Shown: positions 7,220 through 16,896 of the stretch, in pieces
How positions within the stretch are numbered: the first letter of the stretch is position 1
Layout of the letters: each line of letters opens with the position of its first letter
From: Lentisphaerota bacterium
Lineage (GTDB): Bacteria; Verrucomicrobiota; Kiritimatiellia; JAAZAB01
Assembly (NCBI GenBank): GCA_016188985.1
Contig: JACPGM010000010.1
Location: 1-54,584 of the forward strand
DNA length: 54,584 nt
Direction of reading: 5' to 3'
Position numbers and translations under genes: made by a program
The notes under the pieces: model-generated
Database searches by the model: none
Told to the model about the DNA's origin: nothing
Seen by the model: the letters and a program-made list of their open reading frames with translations, nothing else

Positions 7220-7975
7220 TTACCGGAATGAACACGAACGCAGCAGCGAGTGCAAATCCTTGACCCGCAGTTCTTTCAGGTCTTCGACCACCAAGTCGGC
7301 GCCGCCAAAATCCTGGTAGGAAGTAAACTCATTGGGAATGACTACACAGCGCAGACCGGCTCCCAAGGCCGCATAATTGGCCTGCGCACTGCTTGCCAGG
7401 GCCACACTGCAACGCGCCGAAACACCGATAGCCTTGCAAGTCATCAGCCAACCCTCCGCGGTTGGCGCCGGCGCGCCCTTTTGCGCCATGACCTGCAGAC
7501 TAACGCGCTCCTGAAGTCCCAAATGCGCCAGCAGGGCCTGAGCCCGGTCGCCGGGCAGCAACGACAAGGCCCCTACCTTGATATTGGCCCGGGCCGCTTC
7601 CCGCAACAACTCATCGAGAGCGCCATTCAATTTAAGCGTCGGCCGGGCGATGGCGCGCAGAAACGCCTCTTGAGCTTCCAGCGCCAGTTTATCGCCCGAG
7701 AGCGGTTTCCGGTCGGCCGTCGCGAGCAAACGATTCAAGGCTTCGGCCAACGGGGCGGCAAGCCCGAACCGCGACCACAGCGCCGGGGTCAGGACAATTT
7801 GCTTGTCTTTGAGAACTTTCTGGCAGGCTTCGAATAGCAGGTGCTGGCCGGGGACCGCCAGTTGTTCCAGCTCAAACACGAGGCCGCTGACCACCACCGG
7901 CGCCGGCACGTTTTTTTTACCGCCGGCGGCGAGTCCGCCTTTGGCAGATCGGGCTTCCCCAGTCAAGGTACCCAT
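7220..7975 (-). CDS. HAD-like protein with a lost catalytic nucleophile
   Basis: The 251-residue product has the outline of a beta-phosphoglucomutase/phosphoglycolate-phosphatase type HAD protein. Motif I, which should be FDLDGVLVDS, reads FELEQLAVPGQ: both catalytic aspartates are missing. The C-terminal block VVIPNEFTSYQDFGGADLVVEDLKEL is a well preserved HAD ending (PNEFT.HQDF..AD). This suggests a pseudoenzyme, or an enzyme with a changed mechanism. The start chosen, 7975, has a GGGAGA ribosome site nine bases upstream; an in-frame start at 8029 would add 18 residues. It is co-transcribed with thiC, so a role in thiamine or phosphate-ester metabolism is possible but not shown. Confidence 0.75.
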   Translation of the reverse strand: MGTLTGEARSAKGGLAAGGKKNVPAPVVVSGLVFELEQLAVPGQHLLFEACQKVLKDKQIVLTPALWSRFGLAAPLAEALNRLLATADRKPLSGDKLALEAQEAFLRAIARPTLKLNGALDELLREAARANIKVGALSLLPGDRAQALLAHLGLQERVSLQVMAQKGAPAPTAEGWLMTCKAIGVSARCSVALASSAQANYAALGAGLRCVVIPNEFTSYQDFGGADLVVEDLKELRVKDLHSLLRSCSFR

Positions 7976-8169
7976 AATATTTTTTCTCCCTTGGAATGGT
8001 TCCGCGGCGTCGTGTTCCGCGCGCCGCACCGCCCGGGTCCTTTAACAGGCCGGGCGCGCGGGCCGGAAACAAACGAGGCCGACACTGAGTATATTCTATC
8101 AGCCGGGTTGGAACTATAGGTTTAGCCGAAGCCCCCCGTCAAGCCTTTTTGCCGGGAACGGAAATAATC

Positions 8170-8198
8170 TTGACTTTCGGGGCGCCGGATTTTAGATT
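8170..8198 (+). promoter_or_regulatory. Sigma70 promoter of the nusA-infB operon
   Basis: TTGACT at 8170-8175 and TAGATT at 8193-8198 are separated by exactly 17 bases. Transcription would begin near 8205, about 37 bases before the nusA ATG at 8242. It is the best consensus match in the divergent gap shared with the HAD-thiC operon. Confidence 0.75.
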
Positions 8199-8241
8199 GC
8201 CTTTTCGTCCGCACTGGATGCATTGAGCTTACAGGACTGTC

Positions 8242-9522
8242 ATGAGCAGCAACGAACTATTGGCCGTTATCGAAAACATGGAGAAGGAGCGCGGCATTGA
8301 CCGCGACTACCTGATCCAGATGGTCGAGGCCGCCCTGATTTCCGCCTCCAAAAAGAGCGTGGGGCCGGCCAGGGATCTGCGCGTGGAAATTGACCGCAAG
8401 ACCCTGAGCATAAAAGCCTATACCAAGGTCGAGGTGGTCGAGCGCGTCCGCGCCAAGACCAGCCAGATCGCCTTGAGCGACGCCCGCCGGATTAAGCCCG
8501 ATGCCCAGCTCGGCGATTTTGTGGAAGTGGAAGTCGTGGCCAAAGATTTCGGGCGCATCGCCGCGCAGACCGCCAAGCAGGCCATCATTCAGCGCATCCG
8601 TCATGCCGAAAAGGAAATTGTGGTCAAGGAATACAAGGACCGTCTGGGCGACATCGTCAGCGGTTCCATCGTCCGCCTGGAACGGGGCGACGTGATCATT
8701 GACCTGGGGCGCGTGGAGGCGATTATGCCCGCGCGCGAACGGGTGCCTTCCGAGGAATATCAAATGGGCGACCGCCTGCGGGCCTATGTGCTCAGCGTCC
8801 AGGACCACGTCAGCGGGCACCATATCGTGCTCTCGCGCAGCCACCCGAATTTTGTCAAGCGCCTGTTCGAGCTGGAAATTTCAGAAATTGCCGACAAGAC
8901 CGTGGAAATCAAGGGCATTGCCCGCGAGGCCGGCTATCGCACCAAGATTGCCGTCTTCAGCCATGACGAGAAAGTGGACCCGGTTGGCGCCTGTGTGGGC
9001 ATGAAGGGCATGCGGGTCAAGAACATCGTGCGCGAGCTGCTGGGCGAAAAGATTGACATTGTGCGCTGGAGTCCGGACATCAAGACTTACGCCACCAACG
9101 CGCTCAACCCGGCCAAGCTCAACAAGGTTATTGTGGACGAGGCCGACAATAAGATCACCGTGATTGTGGATGCCGACCAGTTATCGCTGGCCATCGGCAA
9201 ACGCGGCCAGAATGCCCGGCTCACTTCCAAGCTCTTAGGCTGGAAAATTGATATCCAGAAGGATAAAGACGACATCAGCTTCGAGGAAAAGGTGGCCATG
9301 GCGATCGAGTCCTTGACGCATATGAAGGGCGTGGACCGCGGCGCGGCCGAGAAACTGGTGCATGCCGGTTTCCTGACCCTGGAAGGCATTGTGGAAGCCG
9401 ACCTCAGCGACCTGATTGATGCTACCGGCCTGGACGAGGCTTCCCTGAGCGCAATTAAAGCCGAAGCTTCGGCCGCCTTGGAGCAAGCCGCCACGAAACC
9501 TGTTACCACGAATGAGCAATAA
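8242..9522 (+). CDS. nusA: Transcription termination/antitermination factor NusA
   Basis: NusA binds RNA polymerase and nascent RNA and controls pausing, termination and antitermination. The 426 residues contain the N-terminal polymerase-binding domain (about 1-125), an S1 domain (about 133-200, DIVSGSIVRLERGDVIIDLG), two KH domains (about 200-345, with VGACVGMKGMRVKNI and SLAIGKRGQNARLTSKL) and a short C-terminal helix-hairpin-helix-like repeat (about 360-415, GVDRGAAEKLVHAGF). The stop overlaps the infB start by one base (TAATG), so the two are translationally coupled. The usual upstream partner rimP is absent; the preceding gene is divergent. Confidence 0.97.
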   Translation: MSSNELLAVIENMEKERGIDRDYLIQMVEAALISASKKSVGPARDLRVEIDRKTLSIKAYTKVEVVERVRAKTSQIALSDARRIKPDAQLGDFVEVEVVAKDFGRIAAQTAKQAIIQRIRHAEKEIVVKEYKDRLGDIVSGSIVRLERGDVIIDLGRVEAIMPARERVPSEEYQMGDRLRAYVLSVQDHVSGHHIVLSRSHPNFVKRLFELEISEIADKTVEIKGIAREAGYRTKIAVFSHDEKVDPVGACVGMKGMRVKNIVRELLGEKIDIVRWSPDIKTYATNALNPAKLNKVIVDEADNKITVIVDADQLSLAIGKRGQNARLTSKLLGWKIDIQKDKDDISFEEKVAMAIESLTHMKGVDRGAAEKLVHAGFLTLEGIVEADLSDLIDATGLDEASLSAIKAEASAALEQAATKPVTTNEQ

Positions 9523-11675
9523 TGCGCGCCTACGATTTAGCCCACGAATTGAATGTCTCCAGCAAGGAGGTGATGGCCCGGCTGGCCAGAGCCGGTATCG
9601 CCGTCAAGAGCCCGTCGAGCGCCATCAGCGACGAGGCGGAACAACTGATTCGCCGCCAGTTTCCCAAAGCGGCCGCTCCTGTGCCGGCTCAACCGGCGGC
9701 GGTCAAGCCGGTTGAGCAACCAGCGGTCGTTGTTGCGCCGCCGGCGCCCGCGGCGAAACCAACGGCCAAACCGCCGCCCCCACTTGTTAAGTCCGCCAAG
9801 CCCGTGGCGGCCAAGGCGCCACCGCGGCCAACTGAGTCCGCCATAGGCACTGCTGCCCCGGCCGGAAAACCAGCGCCACCGCGCGCCCCGGCGGAAGCTA
9901 AAGGCAAGGTCATTACCGTGCGCGGAGCGGTTATCGTGCGTGAATTAGCGGAGCAACTGGGACTAAAGCCCAACCAGCTTATCATAGAACTGATGGCAAT
10001 GAACGTCCTGGCCTCGATTAACGAGCGCATTGATCTGAAGGTTGCGCAACAAATCGCTGAAAAGCACGGCGCCTTGCTGGAACACGAGAAGAAGCCGGTG
10101 GAACAGAAGCCGCCCGTCCGCCGCGAGGAAGAAGTGCCCCTGGAAGCGGACCGCCCGGAAGACCTGCTGCCCCGGCCGCCGGTGGTAACCTTCCTCGGCC
10201 ATATTGACCATGGCAAGACCTCTTTGCTGGACCGCATTCGCAACACGGCGGTGGCCAAAAGCGAGGCCGGCGGCATTACCCAGCACGTCGGCGCTTATAC
10301 CATTGAGCGCCAGGGCAAAAAGATCACGTTCCTGGATACACCGGGCCACGCCGCCTTTACCGGCATGCGCTCGCGCGGCGCCAACCTGACGGATATCGCC
10401 GTCATCGTGATTGCCGCGGATGACGGCATCATGCCCCAGACCGAGGAAGCCATCAAACATGCCCAGGCCGCCAGGACCACCATCTTGGTGGCCATCAATA
10501 AAATGGACCTGCCGGCGGCCAACCCCGACCAGGTCAAGCGTCAGTTGCAAGGCATCGGCCTGACGCCGGAAGACTGGGGCGGCACCACCATCTGCGTGCC
10601 GGTCAGCGCCATGACCGGCCTGGGCATTGATCATCTGCTGGAAATGATTTTGCTGCAGGCGGAGGTAATGGAGCTCAAGGCCAGCCCCAAGGGCCGCGCG
10701 CACGGCTATGTCATTGAAGCGCAACTGGAACCGGGCATGGGGCCGACCGCCAACCTGCTGGTCCGGCGCGGCACGCTGCATGTCGGCAACATAATTGTTT
10801 CCGGGCCATACTGGGGACGCGTCAAGGCGTTAATCAACGATCACGGTCACAAGGTGCGCACGGCCACGCCGGGAACACCGGTCAAATGCATGGGGCTTTC
10901 CGGCGTGCCGCGTCCCGGCGAAGCATTTCAAGTGTATACTAACGACCGGGCCGCGCGCGATCTGGCCCAACAGCGCCAGGACGAGCAACTCTCCGCAAGG
11001 CCGGCCGCGCGGCGCAAAGCGTCGCTGGAGACCCTGATGGAGCAGATGAAACAGAGCCAGCGCCTGGAGCTGAAAGTGATTTTGAAATGCGATACTCAAG
11101 GTTCGCTGGAGGCCATTCGGAAGCTGCTGGACGAAATTAAAAGCGACAAGGTGGCCATTGAGATTGTGATGGACGGCGTGGGCAATATCAACGAAAACGA
11201 TGTCCTCCTGGCCAGCGCTTCGGATGCGATCATCATCGGGTTCCACGTCGGCAAGGAAGAAAGGGTTGCCCAATTGCAGAAAACCGAAGGGGTCGAAATC
11301 CGGCTCTACAGCATTATCTACCAGATTGCCGATGAAATCCGGGAAGCCATGAGCGGGATGCTGGCCCCCGAGTTGCGCGATAAATTAATCGGCCGGGCCG
11401 AAGTGCGCCAGGTCTTCCCGATCTCCAAGAAAGGCAACGTAGCCGGATGTTTGGTCGTATCCGGCCGGGTCCAGTCGCGTTGCAAAGCGCGCCTGAAACG
11501 CGCCGGCGACCTGATGTTCGAAGGCGGCATTCAGACCTTGAAGCGCTTTCAGGACGAAGTCAGCGAAGTGCGCGAAGGCCAGGAATGCGGCATCCGCCTG
11601 GACAATTTTGCCGACGTCGCCGTGAACGACGTCCTGGAATTCTTTGAAGTCGAAAAAATCCCACAGCAACTGTAA
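9522..11675 (+). CDS. infB: Translation initiation factor IF-2
   Basis: IF-2 is the GTPase that brings initiator tRNA to the 30S subunit. The 717-residue protein has an IF2_N helix module (about 1-50), a Pro/Ala/Lys-rich linker (about 50-130), a second IF2_N module (about 135-190) and the G domain from about 220. The GTPase motifs are GHIDHGKTS (G1, about 225), DTPGHAAF (G3) and NKMD (G4). Domains II to IV follow, with the C-terminal initiator-tRNA binding domain ending at [11 protein letters not shown]. The length is in the short range for bacteria. The ATG overlaps the nusA stop. Confidence 0.98.
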   Translation: MRAYDLAHELNVSSKEVMARLARAGIAVKSPSSAISDEAEQLIRRQFPKAAAPVPAQPAAVKPVEQPAVVVAPPAPAAKPTAKPPPPLVKSAKPVAAKAPPRPTESAIGTAAPAGKPAPPRAPAEAKGKVITVRGAVIVRELAEQLGLKPNQLIIELMAMNVLASINERIDLKVAQQIAEKHGALLEHEKKPVEQKPPVRREEEVPLEADRPEDLLPRPPVVTFLGHIDHGKTSLLDRIRNTAVAKSEAGGITQHVGAYTIERQGKKITFLDTPGHAAFTGMRSRGANLTDIAVIVIAADDGIMPQTEEAIKHAQAARTTILVAINKMDLPAANPDQVKRQLQGIGLTPEDWGGTTICVPVSAMTGLGIDHLLEMILLQAEVMELKASPKGRAHGYVIEAQLEPGMGPTANLLVRRGTLHVGNIIVSGPYWGRVKALINDHGHKVRTATPGTPVKCMGLSGVPRPGEAFQVYTNDRAARDLAQQRQDEQLSARPAARRKASLETLMEQMKQSQRLELKVILKCDTQGSLEAIRKLLDEIKSDKVAIEIVMDGVGNINENDVLLASASDAIIIGFHVGKEERVAQLQKTEGVEIRLYSIIYQIADEIREAMSGMLAPELRDKLIGRAEVRQVFPISKKGNVAGCLVVSGRVQSRCKARLKRAGDLMFEGGIQTLKRFQDEVSEVREGQECGIRLDNFADVAVNDVLEFFEVEKIPQQL

Positions 11676-11679
11676 TGGC

Positions 11680-11768
11680 GGTGTTCGGAGCGCACTTGGG
11701 TTGCGGGCAACAGAGGCAGTAACGCCGTTGGACCGTCGCTGAGACCCAAACTTGGAGCACCGAACACC
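11680..11768 (+). repeat. Imperfect inverted repeat between infB and rbfA
   Basis: GGTGTTCGG at 11680-11688 is the exact reverse complement of CCGAACACC at 11760-11768. The complementarity continues inwards with mismatches (left ACTTGGGT, right ACCCAAACTT), giving a stem of about 25 pairs. It fills most of the 122-base gap between two cotranscribed genes and has no T run, so RNA processing or pausing is more likely than termination. Confidence 0.7.
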
Positions 11769-11797
11769 CGAGTTTTCCCGAACACTGAAAACCTTGT

Positions 11798-12166
11798 ATG
11801 AGTGTTGATCGCCTCACACGCGTTAACGAACTGCTCAAACGTGAAATCGGCGACTTGCTTTTCCGGGTCATGCCGAGCAATGTCTTCGACCTCGCCGCGG
11901 TGACGGTCACGCGCGTAGCGACCAGCAGGAACCTGCGCGAGGCGCGGGTGTATGTTTCCATCCTGGGCCACGAGGCCGAGCGGCCGCGCCTGCTGGCGCT
12001 ACTGAACAAAAGGCGCGGCGAGTTGCAGCGCCGGATCAACAAGGATATCGTCCTCAAGTACACCCCGCGTCTGACCTTTGAATTGGACGCTTCCGTGGAA
12101 GAAGGCGATCGGGTGCTGACGATCCTGGCCAAACTTGAGCCCGCAACCACGCCACCGCAACCATGA
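11798..12166 (+). CDS. rbfA: 30S ribosome-binding factor RbfA
   Basis: RbfA is a cold-shock 30S assembly factor that acts on 16S rRNA processing. The 122-residue protein is a single KH-like RbfA domain, with the typical start RLTRVNELLKREIGDLLF and core VTVTRVATSRNLREARVYVSILG, and the conserved TPRLTFELDASVEEGDRV near the end. The stop overlaps the truB start as ATGA (12163-12166), which couples the two. Confidence 0.95.
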   Translation: MSVDRLTRVNELLKREIGDLLFRVMPSNVFDLAAVTVTRVATSRNLREARVYVSILGHEAERPRLLALLNKRRGELQRRINKDIVLKYTPRLTFELDASVEEGDRVLTILAKLEPATTPPQP

Positions 12167-12921
12167 TACCCGCGCTTTACCATGCCGGCAGCACCTTTGG
12201 CCTGGCGCAGGCCGACGGCCTATTGCTGGTGGACAAACCACCGCGCCTCACGTCGCACGACGTGGTGGATCGCATCCGCCGGCAATTTCGCTTCAACAAG
12301 GTCGGTCACGCCGGCACGCTGGACCCCCAAGCCACCGGCTTGCTGATTCTCATGATCGGCCGCGCCACCCGGCTGGCTAACGCCCTCCTGGCCGGCGATA
12401 AAACTTATGAAGGCGCCCTGCGCCTGGGCATTGCCACCGATACCCAGGATGCCGACGGCCGGATCATTGCCGAGGCCGATTACCGCCAGGTCACCCGCGC
12501 CCAGGTCGAAGCGGCGATCAAAAATATGACGGGCGATCTCATGCAGACGCCGCCGATGGTTTCGGCCGTCAAAAAGGACGGCGTGCCCCTCTACAAGCTG
12601 GCGCGGCAGGGCAAAACCATTGAACGCGCGCCAAAGCTGGTGCGGGTCTATGAGTTTGCGCTGCGGGATTTTACCCCGCCCAGGGTAACTTTTTTTCTGC
12701 ACTGTTCCAAGGGCTTTTACGTGCGCACCCTGTGCGCCGACATGGGCGCGACCCTGGGTTGCGGCGCGCACCTGGAACAGTTGCGCCGTACCCGGATCGG
12801 CGAGTTTGACCTTGCGCAAGCCACCCCGCTGGACGAGCTTCTGCACCTGGAGCGCAAGGAGCTCCTGGAAAAGCTTATCCCCTTAACCCGCGTCAACCTG
12901 GGAACCCCGCGCGCCCCATGA
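12163..12921 (+). CDS. truB: tRNA pseudouridine-55 synthase TruB
   Basis: TruB makes pseudouridine 55 in the T loop of tRNAs. The catalytic aspartate is in the motif GHAGTLDPQATGLL at about residues 47-60, preceded by LLLVDKPPRLTSHDVV. Other family blocks are KTYEGALRLG, TPPMVSAVKKDGVPLYKLARQG and GFYVRTLCADMG. At 252 residues it is of the short type without a long PUA extension. It overlaps rbfA and ribF by four bases each (ATGA), so rbfA-truB-ribF is a tight translational unit. Confidence 0.96.
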   Translation: MIPALYHAGSTFGLAQADGLLLVDKPPRLTSHDVVDRIRRQFRFNKVGHAGTLDPQATGLLILMIGRATRLANALLAGDKTYEGALRLGIATDTQDADGRIIAEADYRQVTRAQVEAAIKNMTGDLMQTPPMVSAVKKDGVPLYKLARQGKTIERAPKLVRVYEFALRDFTPPRVTFFLHCSKGFYVRTLCADMGATLGCGAHLEQLRRTRIGEFDLAQATPLDELLHLERKELLEKLIPLTRVNLGTPRAP

Positions 12922-13862
12922 AACGCTATGCCACACTTGCGCGCCTGCGCCGGGAACGGCGAACAATTCTGCTGGCGGCCGGTTTTTTTGACGGCGTCCA
13001 TCGCGGCCACCAGGGAATCATCCGCAAGCTCGTCAACGCCGCGCGCCGGGAAGGCGGCGCCGCCTGGGTCATGACTTTCGACACCCATCCGCTCAAAATC
13101 CTTGCGCCTTCCACCGCGCCCCGCCTGCTAACCTCAACCGCGCACAAGCTGCAACTGCTCAAGGCTCTGGGGATAGACGGGTGCGTGGTAATCCGCTTCA
13201 CGTTGGCCCTGGCCCGGCGCGAACCGGAGGAATTTATCGCCAGGCTGGTCCGCTCGGCGCCGACGCTGCGCCGGATTGTGGTCGGCCGGAACTGGACATT
13301 CGGCCGCCAAGGCCGCGGCACATCGCGCATGCTTAAGGCCCTGGCCGCCACCTATGGGTTCAAGGTCAGTCTTATTCCGCCGGTGCGTTGGAAGGGCAAG
13401 GTGGTCTCCAGCACACGGATTCGCGCCGCCGTGCTGGCCGGAGAGCTGGAGCAGGCCCGCGGCATGCTTGGCCGGCGTTTCAGCCTGTTGGGCACGGTTG
13501 TCTCTGGCCGCGGACTGGGCCGCAAGCTGGGCATACCCACGGCCAACCTCGATCCGCACAATGAAGCACTGCCACCCGATGGCGTCTATATCGTCCGCGC
13601 GCGCTGGAATGCAGGCGACTACCCGGGCATCGTCAATCTGGGTATCCGGCCCACGGTGCGCCCGGCCGGGCCAACTGTGCCGGAACGAGTGCTGGAATTG
13701 CACCTCATCGGTTTGCGCCGCAATCTTTATGGCAAAGCCGTGGAAATCACGTTTTTCAAGAAGCTGCGCCGCGAACGGGCATTTCCCTCCTTGGCGGAGC
13801 TGCGGCGCCAGATTCAGCGGGATATCCAGCGGGCGCAAGCCTGGTGGCAACGGGGAAAATAG
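12918..13862 (+). CDS. ribF: Bifunctional riboflavin kinase/FMN adenylyltransferase RibF
   Basis: RibF converts riboflavin to FMN and then FAD. The N-terminal nucleotidyltransferase half (about 1-175) carries GFFDGVHRGHQGIIRKL and the later VVSSTRIRAAVLAGELEQAR. The C-terminal flavokinase half (about 185-310) begins at LLGTVVSGRGLGRKLGIPTANL and contains NLGIRPTV and LELHLIG. Length (314) fits the bifunctional family. The ATG overlaps the truB stop. The stop codon lies in the left arm of a terminator-like hairpin before rpsO. Confidence 0.95.
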   Translation: MKRYATLARLRRERRTILLAAGFFDGVHRGHQGIIRKLVNAARREGGAAWVMTFDTHPLKILAPSTAPRLLTSTAHKLQLLKALGIDGCVVIRFTLALARREPEEFIARLVRSAPTLRRIVVGRNWTFGRQGRGTSRMLKALAATYGFKVSLIPPVRWKGKVVSSTRIRAAVLAGELEQARGMLGRRFSLLGTVVSGRGLGRKLGIPTANLDPHNEALPPDGVYIVRARWNAGDYPGIVNLGIRPTVRPAGPTVPERVLELHLIGLRRNLYGKAVEITFFKKLRRERAFPSLAELRRQIQRDIQRAQAWWQRGK

Positions 13863-13882
13863 TATTTTTTATTTTCCCCTTT
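13852..13882 (+). terminator. Hairpin with short T tail at the end of ribF
   Basis: GGGGAAAATA (13852-13861) pairs perfectly with TATTTTCCCC (13870-13879), with an eight-base loop and three T after the stem. It overlaps the ribF stop codon and probably separates the nusA-ribF transcript, at least partly, from rpsO-pnp, which has its own promoter immediately after. Confidence 0.65.
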
Positions 13883-13909
13883 ACAAGGGCGGCCGGCGGC
13901 CACTATACT
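13880..13909 (+). promoter_or_regulatory. Promoter of rpsO-pnp
   Basis: TTTACA at 13880-13885 and TATACT at 13904-13909 are separated by 18 bases. Transcription would begin near 13916, 25 bases before the rpsO ATG. The -10 is a near-perfect sigma70 box. Confidence 0.7.
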
Positions 13910-13940
13910 GCCCGGCAAAAAACGAAAAGAAAAAAGCGCT

Positions 13941-14204
13941 ATGGCCATACCAACCAAAGCTGAAATCAAGAAAGAGTTTCAGCACCACGAAAAAGACAGT
14001 GGTTCGGCTGGTGTTCAAGTGGCTTTGCTGTCTCGGCGGATTGACATGCTGACCGAGCACCTCAAGGCCAACAAGAAAGACCACAGTTCGCGTTACGGGC
14101 TGATCAAGATGGTCAGCGCGCGCCGCAAACTGCTGAATTACTTAGCGCGCACAAACAAGGCCGGCTATCAAGCCATCATCGAGCGTCTGAAATTAAGGCG
14201 CTGA
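13941..14204 (+). CDS. rpsO: 30S ribosomal protein S15
   Basis: S15 binds the central domain of 16S rRNA and nucleates platform assembly. The 87-residue product matches the family length and its signatures [23 protein letters not shown] and [24 protein letters not shown]. It is directly followed by pnp, the arrangement found in most bacteria; the stop and a possible early pnp ATG overlap (TGATG). Confidence 0.98.
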   Translation: MAIPTKAEIKKEFQHHEKDSGSAGVQVALLSRRIDMLTEHLKANKKDHSSRYGLIKMVSARRKLLNYLARTNKAGYQAIIERLKLRR

Positions 14205-14263
14205 TGCGATTCGCTCCGGCCGGAGATCAAAACGCTGAACAGCGCGCCGCGCTAAGGGACACC

Positions 14264-16366
14264 ATGAAAGCTGCCACTTGCGTCGAAGTCAACGTCGGCA
14301 ACAAACTGCTGCGCATTGAAACCGGGCTCCTGGCCCCGCAGGTCCAGGGCGCCGTCGCCATCCAAACCGGCGAAACTATCCTGTTTTCGGCCGTCACCTC
14401 CTCGGATACCCCGCGGGAAGGAGTTGACTACTTTCCTTTGCAGGTCGAATACCGCGAAAAGTACTACGCCGCCGGAAAATTTCCCGGCGGTTTTTTCAAG
14501 CGCGAAGGACGGCCCTCCGAGAAGGAAGTCCTGACCGCCCGGCTTACCGATCGGCCGGTCCGGGCTCTGTTCCAGAAAGGTTTTTACAATGAAGTGCAGA
14601 TCAATAACATGCTGTTGTCGGCCGACGGTGAAAGCGACGCCGATATCCTCAGCATCAACGCCGCGAGCGCGGCGCTGACGCTCTCGGACCTGCCTTTTTA
14701 CGGCCCGATCGCCGGTATTCGCGTAGGCCGCGTGGACGGCGCCTGGGTGCTTAATCCCACCCACAGCGAACGCAGCCGCAGCGACATGGACCTGGTCTAC
14801 GCCGGCACGCGCGAACTGCCCATCATGATCGAGGGCGATGCCCGGGAAATCTCGGAAGCTGATTTGCTCTCAGCCATGCGCGCGGCCCATCAAGCCTGTG
14901 TGGCGATCATTGACGCCCAGCTTGAGCTGCGGCGTAAAGCGGGGCTCCCGGACAAAGTCATCGCCGAACCCGCCACGGACCAGGCGCTGCTTACGGCCGC
15001 GCGCAGCCTGACCGGGGACAAGCTGAGCGCCGTCTTAAGCATTGCCGCAAAAAACGAGCGCCGCGAACGACTGAAAGCCCTGCAGGAAAAGCTCAAAAGC
15101 CAACTGCTTGAGCAGTTCCCCACCCTGACCGACGCGCAATTTTACACCGTCATGGACGAAGTGAAGATTGAAACGGTGCGCGCCAACGTGCTGCAGCACG
15201 GTCGCCGCATTGATGGCCGAGGCCTGAACGAACTCCGGCCGCTGGTCGGGGATGTCGGCCTGATTCCACGGGCGCACGGCTCAGCGCTCTTCAGCCGCGG
15301 CGAAACCCAGGCCCTGGGCACGGTAACGCTGGGCAGCAAGAGCGACATTCAGAAACTGGATGCCATCACCGGCGGACCCGAGGAAAAGAAGTTCATGTTG
15401 CACTACAATTTCCCGCCTTACTGCGTCGGCGAAGTCGGCCGCTTAGGTTCGCCCGGGCGCCGGGAACAGGGCCATGGGGCCCTGGCCGAACGCTCGCTGG
15501 AGCCGGTATTGCCTGCGGATTTTCCCTACACCGTCCGGGTAGTGGCGGACATCATGAGCTCCAACGGTTCAAGCTCCATGGCCAGCGTATGCGTGGGGTG
15601 TTTGGCGCTCATGGATGCCGGTGTGCCGCTGCGCCGGCCGGTGGCCGGCATTTCCATCGGGTTATTCACCGGGGACAACCGCGCCGTCCTGGTCACCGAC
15701 ATAATCGGCGAGGAAGATCACTGCGGGGACATGGATTTCAAGGTGGCCGGCACGCGCCAGGGTATTACCGGCTTTCAGGTGGATTTGAAAATCCGCGGCC
15801 TGTCCTGGGAGCTGGTGACGGCGGCCTTTGAGCAGGCCCGCCAGGCGCGCGGGCAGATTCTGGATTTCATGGCAAAAATCCTGGAAAAACCGCGCGATGA
15901 AATGTCAAAGTACGCGCCGCGTGTTTCGGTGGTTAAGATCAATCCCGAAAAGATCGGCGAACTGATCGGCCCCGGCGGTAAGAATATCCGCCGGATCACC
16001 GACATGACGGGCACGCAGATTGACATCGAGGATGACGGCACGGTCAGCATCTTCAGCATTGATCAGGCTTCGATGGAACTGGCCCTGCGCGAAGTCAGCC
16101 TGGTCTCGGCCGAGCCTGAGGAAGGCGTGATTTACAACGGCACGGTGACGGGCATCAAGGAGTTCGGCGTCTTTGTCGAAATTTTCCCGGGGCGCGACGG
16201 CCTGGTGCACATCAGCGAACTATCCGATTTACGCATCCGCAACACGGGGGAGATCTGCAAACTGGGCGACCAGATGTGGGTCAAGTGTATCGGGGTAGAT
16301 GAGCGCGGCCGCGTCCGCTTGAGCCGCCGCGCGGCCATGCAGGAAAAGGGCCTGGCCGATAAATGA
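14264..16366 (+). CDS. pnp: Polyribonucleotide nucleotidyltransferase (PNPase)
   Basis: PNPase degrades RNA 3' to 5' with phosphate and is a core degradosome enzyme. The start at 14264 is chosen because AAGGGA lies just before it and the product (700 residues) then has the family length; an in-frame ATG at 14204 would add 20 residues. Two RNase PH domains are visible (first from about 1-215, second about 300-520 with [14 protein letters not shown] and [12 protein letters not shown]). A KH domain (about 545-600, [20 protein letters not shown]) and an S1 domain (about 610-690, [20 protein letters not shown]) follow. The gene ends eight bases before a perfect 38-base palindrome. Confidence 0.97.
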   Translation: MKAATCVEVNVGNKLLRIETGLLAPQVQGAVAIQTGETILFSAVTSSDTPREGVDYFPLQVEYREKYYAAGKFPGGFFKREGRPSEKEVLTARLTDRPVRALFQKGFYNEVQINNMLLSADGESDADILSINAASAALTLSDLPFYGPIAGIRVGRVDGAWVLNPTHSERSRSDMDLVYAGTRELPIMIEGDAREISEADLLSAMRAAHQACVAIIDAQLELRRKAGLPDKVIAEPATDQALLTAARSLTGDKLSAVLSIAAKNERRERLKALQEKLKSQLLEQFPTLTDAQFYTVMDEVKIETVRANVLQHGRRIDGRGLNELRPLVGDVGLIPRAHGSALFSRGETQALGTVTLGSKSDIQKLDAITGGPEEKKFMLHYNFPPYCVGEVGRLGSPGRREQGHGALAERSLEPVLPADFPYTVRVVADIMSSNGSSSMASVCVGCLALMDAGVPLRRPVAGISIGLFTGDNRAVLVTDIIGEEDHCGDMDFKVAGTRQGITGFQVDLKIRGLSWELVTAAFEQARQARGQILDFMAKILEKPRDEMSKYAPRVSVVKINPEKIGELIGPGGKNIRRITDMTGTQIDIEDDGTVSIFSIDQASMELALREVSLVSAEPEEGVIYNGTVTGIKEFGVFVEIFPGRDGLVHISELSDLRIRNTGEICKLGDQMWVKCIGVDERGRVRLSRRAAMQEKGLADK

Positions 16367-16372
16367 AAGCAT

Positions 16373-16437
16373 CCCAGGGTGCCTGCCTGCCGGCAGGCAG
16401 GCACCCTGGGCTATAATCTTGGACGCCGTTGGCGTCC
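16373..16437 (+). repeat. Family A element: 38-base perfect palindrome plus GGACGCC hairpin
   Basis: Bases 16373-16410 are a perfect palindrome with CCCAGGGTGCC at one end and GGCACCCTGGG at the other (19-base arms, no loop). It is followed by CTATAAT and a second hairpin, GGACGCC-GTT-GGCGTCC, at 16421-16437. The same two-part module recurs at 17402-17471, and the GGACGCC hairpin alone at 22380-22396. Here it follows the pnp stop and could end or stabilise that mRNA. Confidence 0.9.
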
Positions 16438-16458
16438 CGGAAGTGACTGCATTATTCC

Positions 16459-16881
16459 ATGAATTCCGAATGCGTCTTCTGCAGAATTGTGGCGGGCGAA
16501 CTGCCGTCCTGCAAGGTGTATGAAGACGATGACACGCTGGCCTTCATGGATATCGGCCCGATTGTTCGCGGCCATACCCTGGTCATTCCCAAGACGCATA
16601 TGGATCCGCTGACCGCCGCGCCGGCGGAGGTCCTGCAGAAACTGATCCTGGTAGTGCAAAGCATAGCGCGCGCCCAGGTGCGCGCCTTCAAGGCCGACGG
16701 CTTCAACGTCATGCAATCCAATGGCCGCGCGGCCGGCCAGGTGGTGCCCCACTTACATTTCCACGTGATCCCGCGGTTCGCCGGCGACGGCCACCACTGG
16801 AACTGGCGGGCCCACCCTTACGAGAAGCCCGAAGAAATGAACGCGCTGGCCCAGCAGATCAAGGCGGCCTTAGCGGATTAA
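16459..16881 (+). CDS. HIT-family nucleotide hydrolase/transferase
   Basis: The 140-residue protein is a complete histidine-triad protein of the Hint branch. The triad HLHFHVIPR is at about residues 98-106; the histidine of the central position is the nucleophile toward nucleoside phosphoramidates or AMP-esters. The N-terminus SECVFCRIVAGELPSCKVYEDD has the usual CxxC and family block. The last third (HHWNWRAHPYEK) is variable. The physiological substrate is not predictable. It is 15 bases upstream of the Minf_1886-family gene and likely cotranscribed. Confidence 0.93.
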   Translation: MNSECVFCRIVAGELPSCKVYEDDDTLAFMDIGPIVRGHTLVIPKTHMDPLTAAPAEVLQKLILVVQSIARAQVRAFKADGFNVMQSNGRAAGQVVPHLHFHVIPRFAGDGHHWNWRAHPYEKPEEMNALAQQIKAALAD

Positions 16882-16896
16882 GACGCGGTTGCACTT

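Noticed and set aside
7976-8241. TPP riboswitch upstream of the HAD-thiC operon
   Set aside because: I looked for the conserved CTGAGA and ACCTGAT-type blocks on the minus strand and did not see them.
9963-10781. Long open frame antisense to infB
   Set aside because: Composition is His/Gly/Gln-rich without any recognisable motif; GC-rich coding DNA often leaves the opposite strand open. The same holds for long antisense frames over pnp, truB, clpC, lysS and the giant gene.
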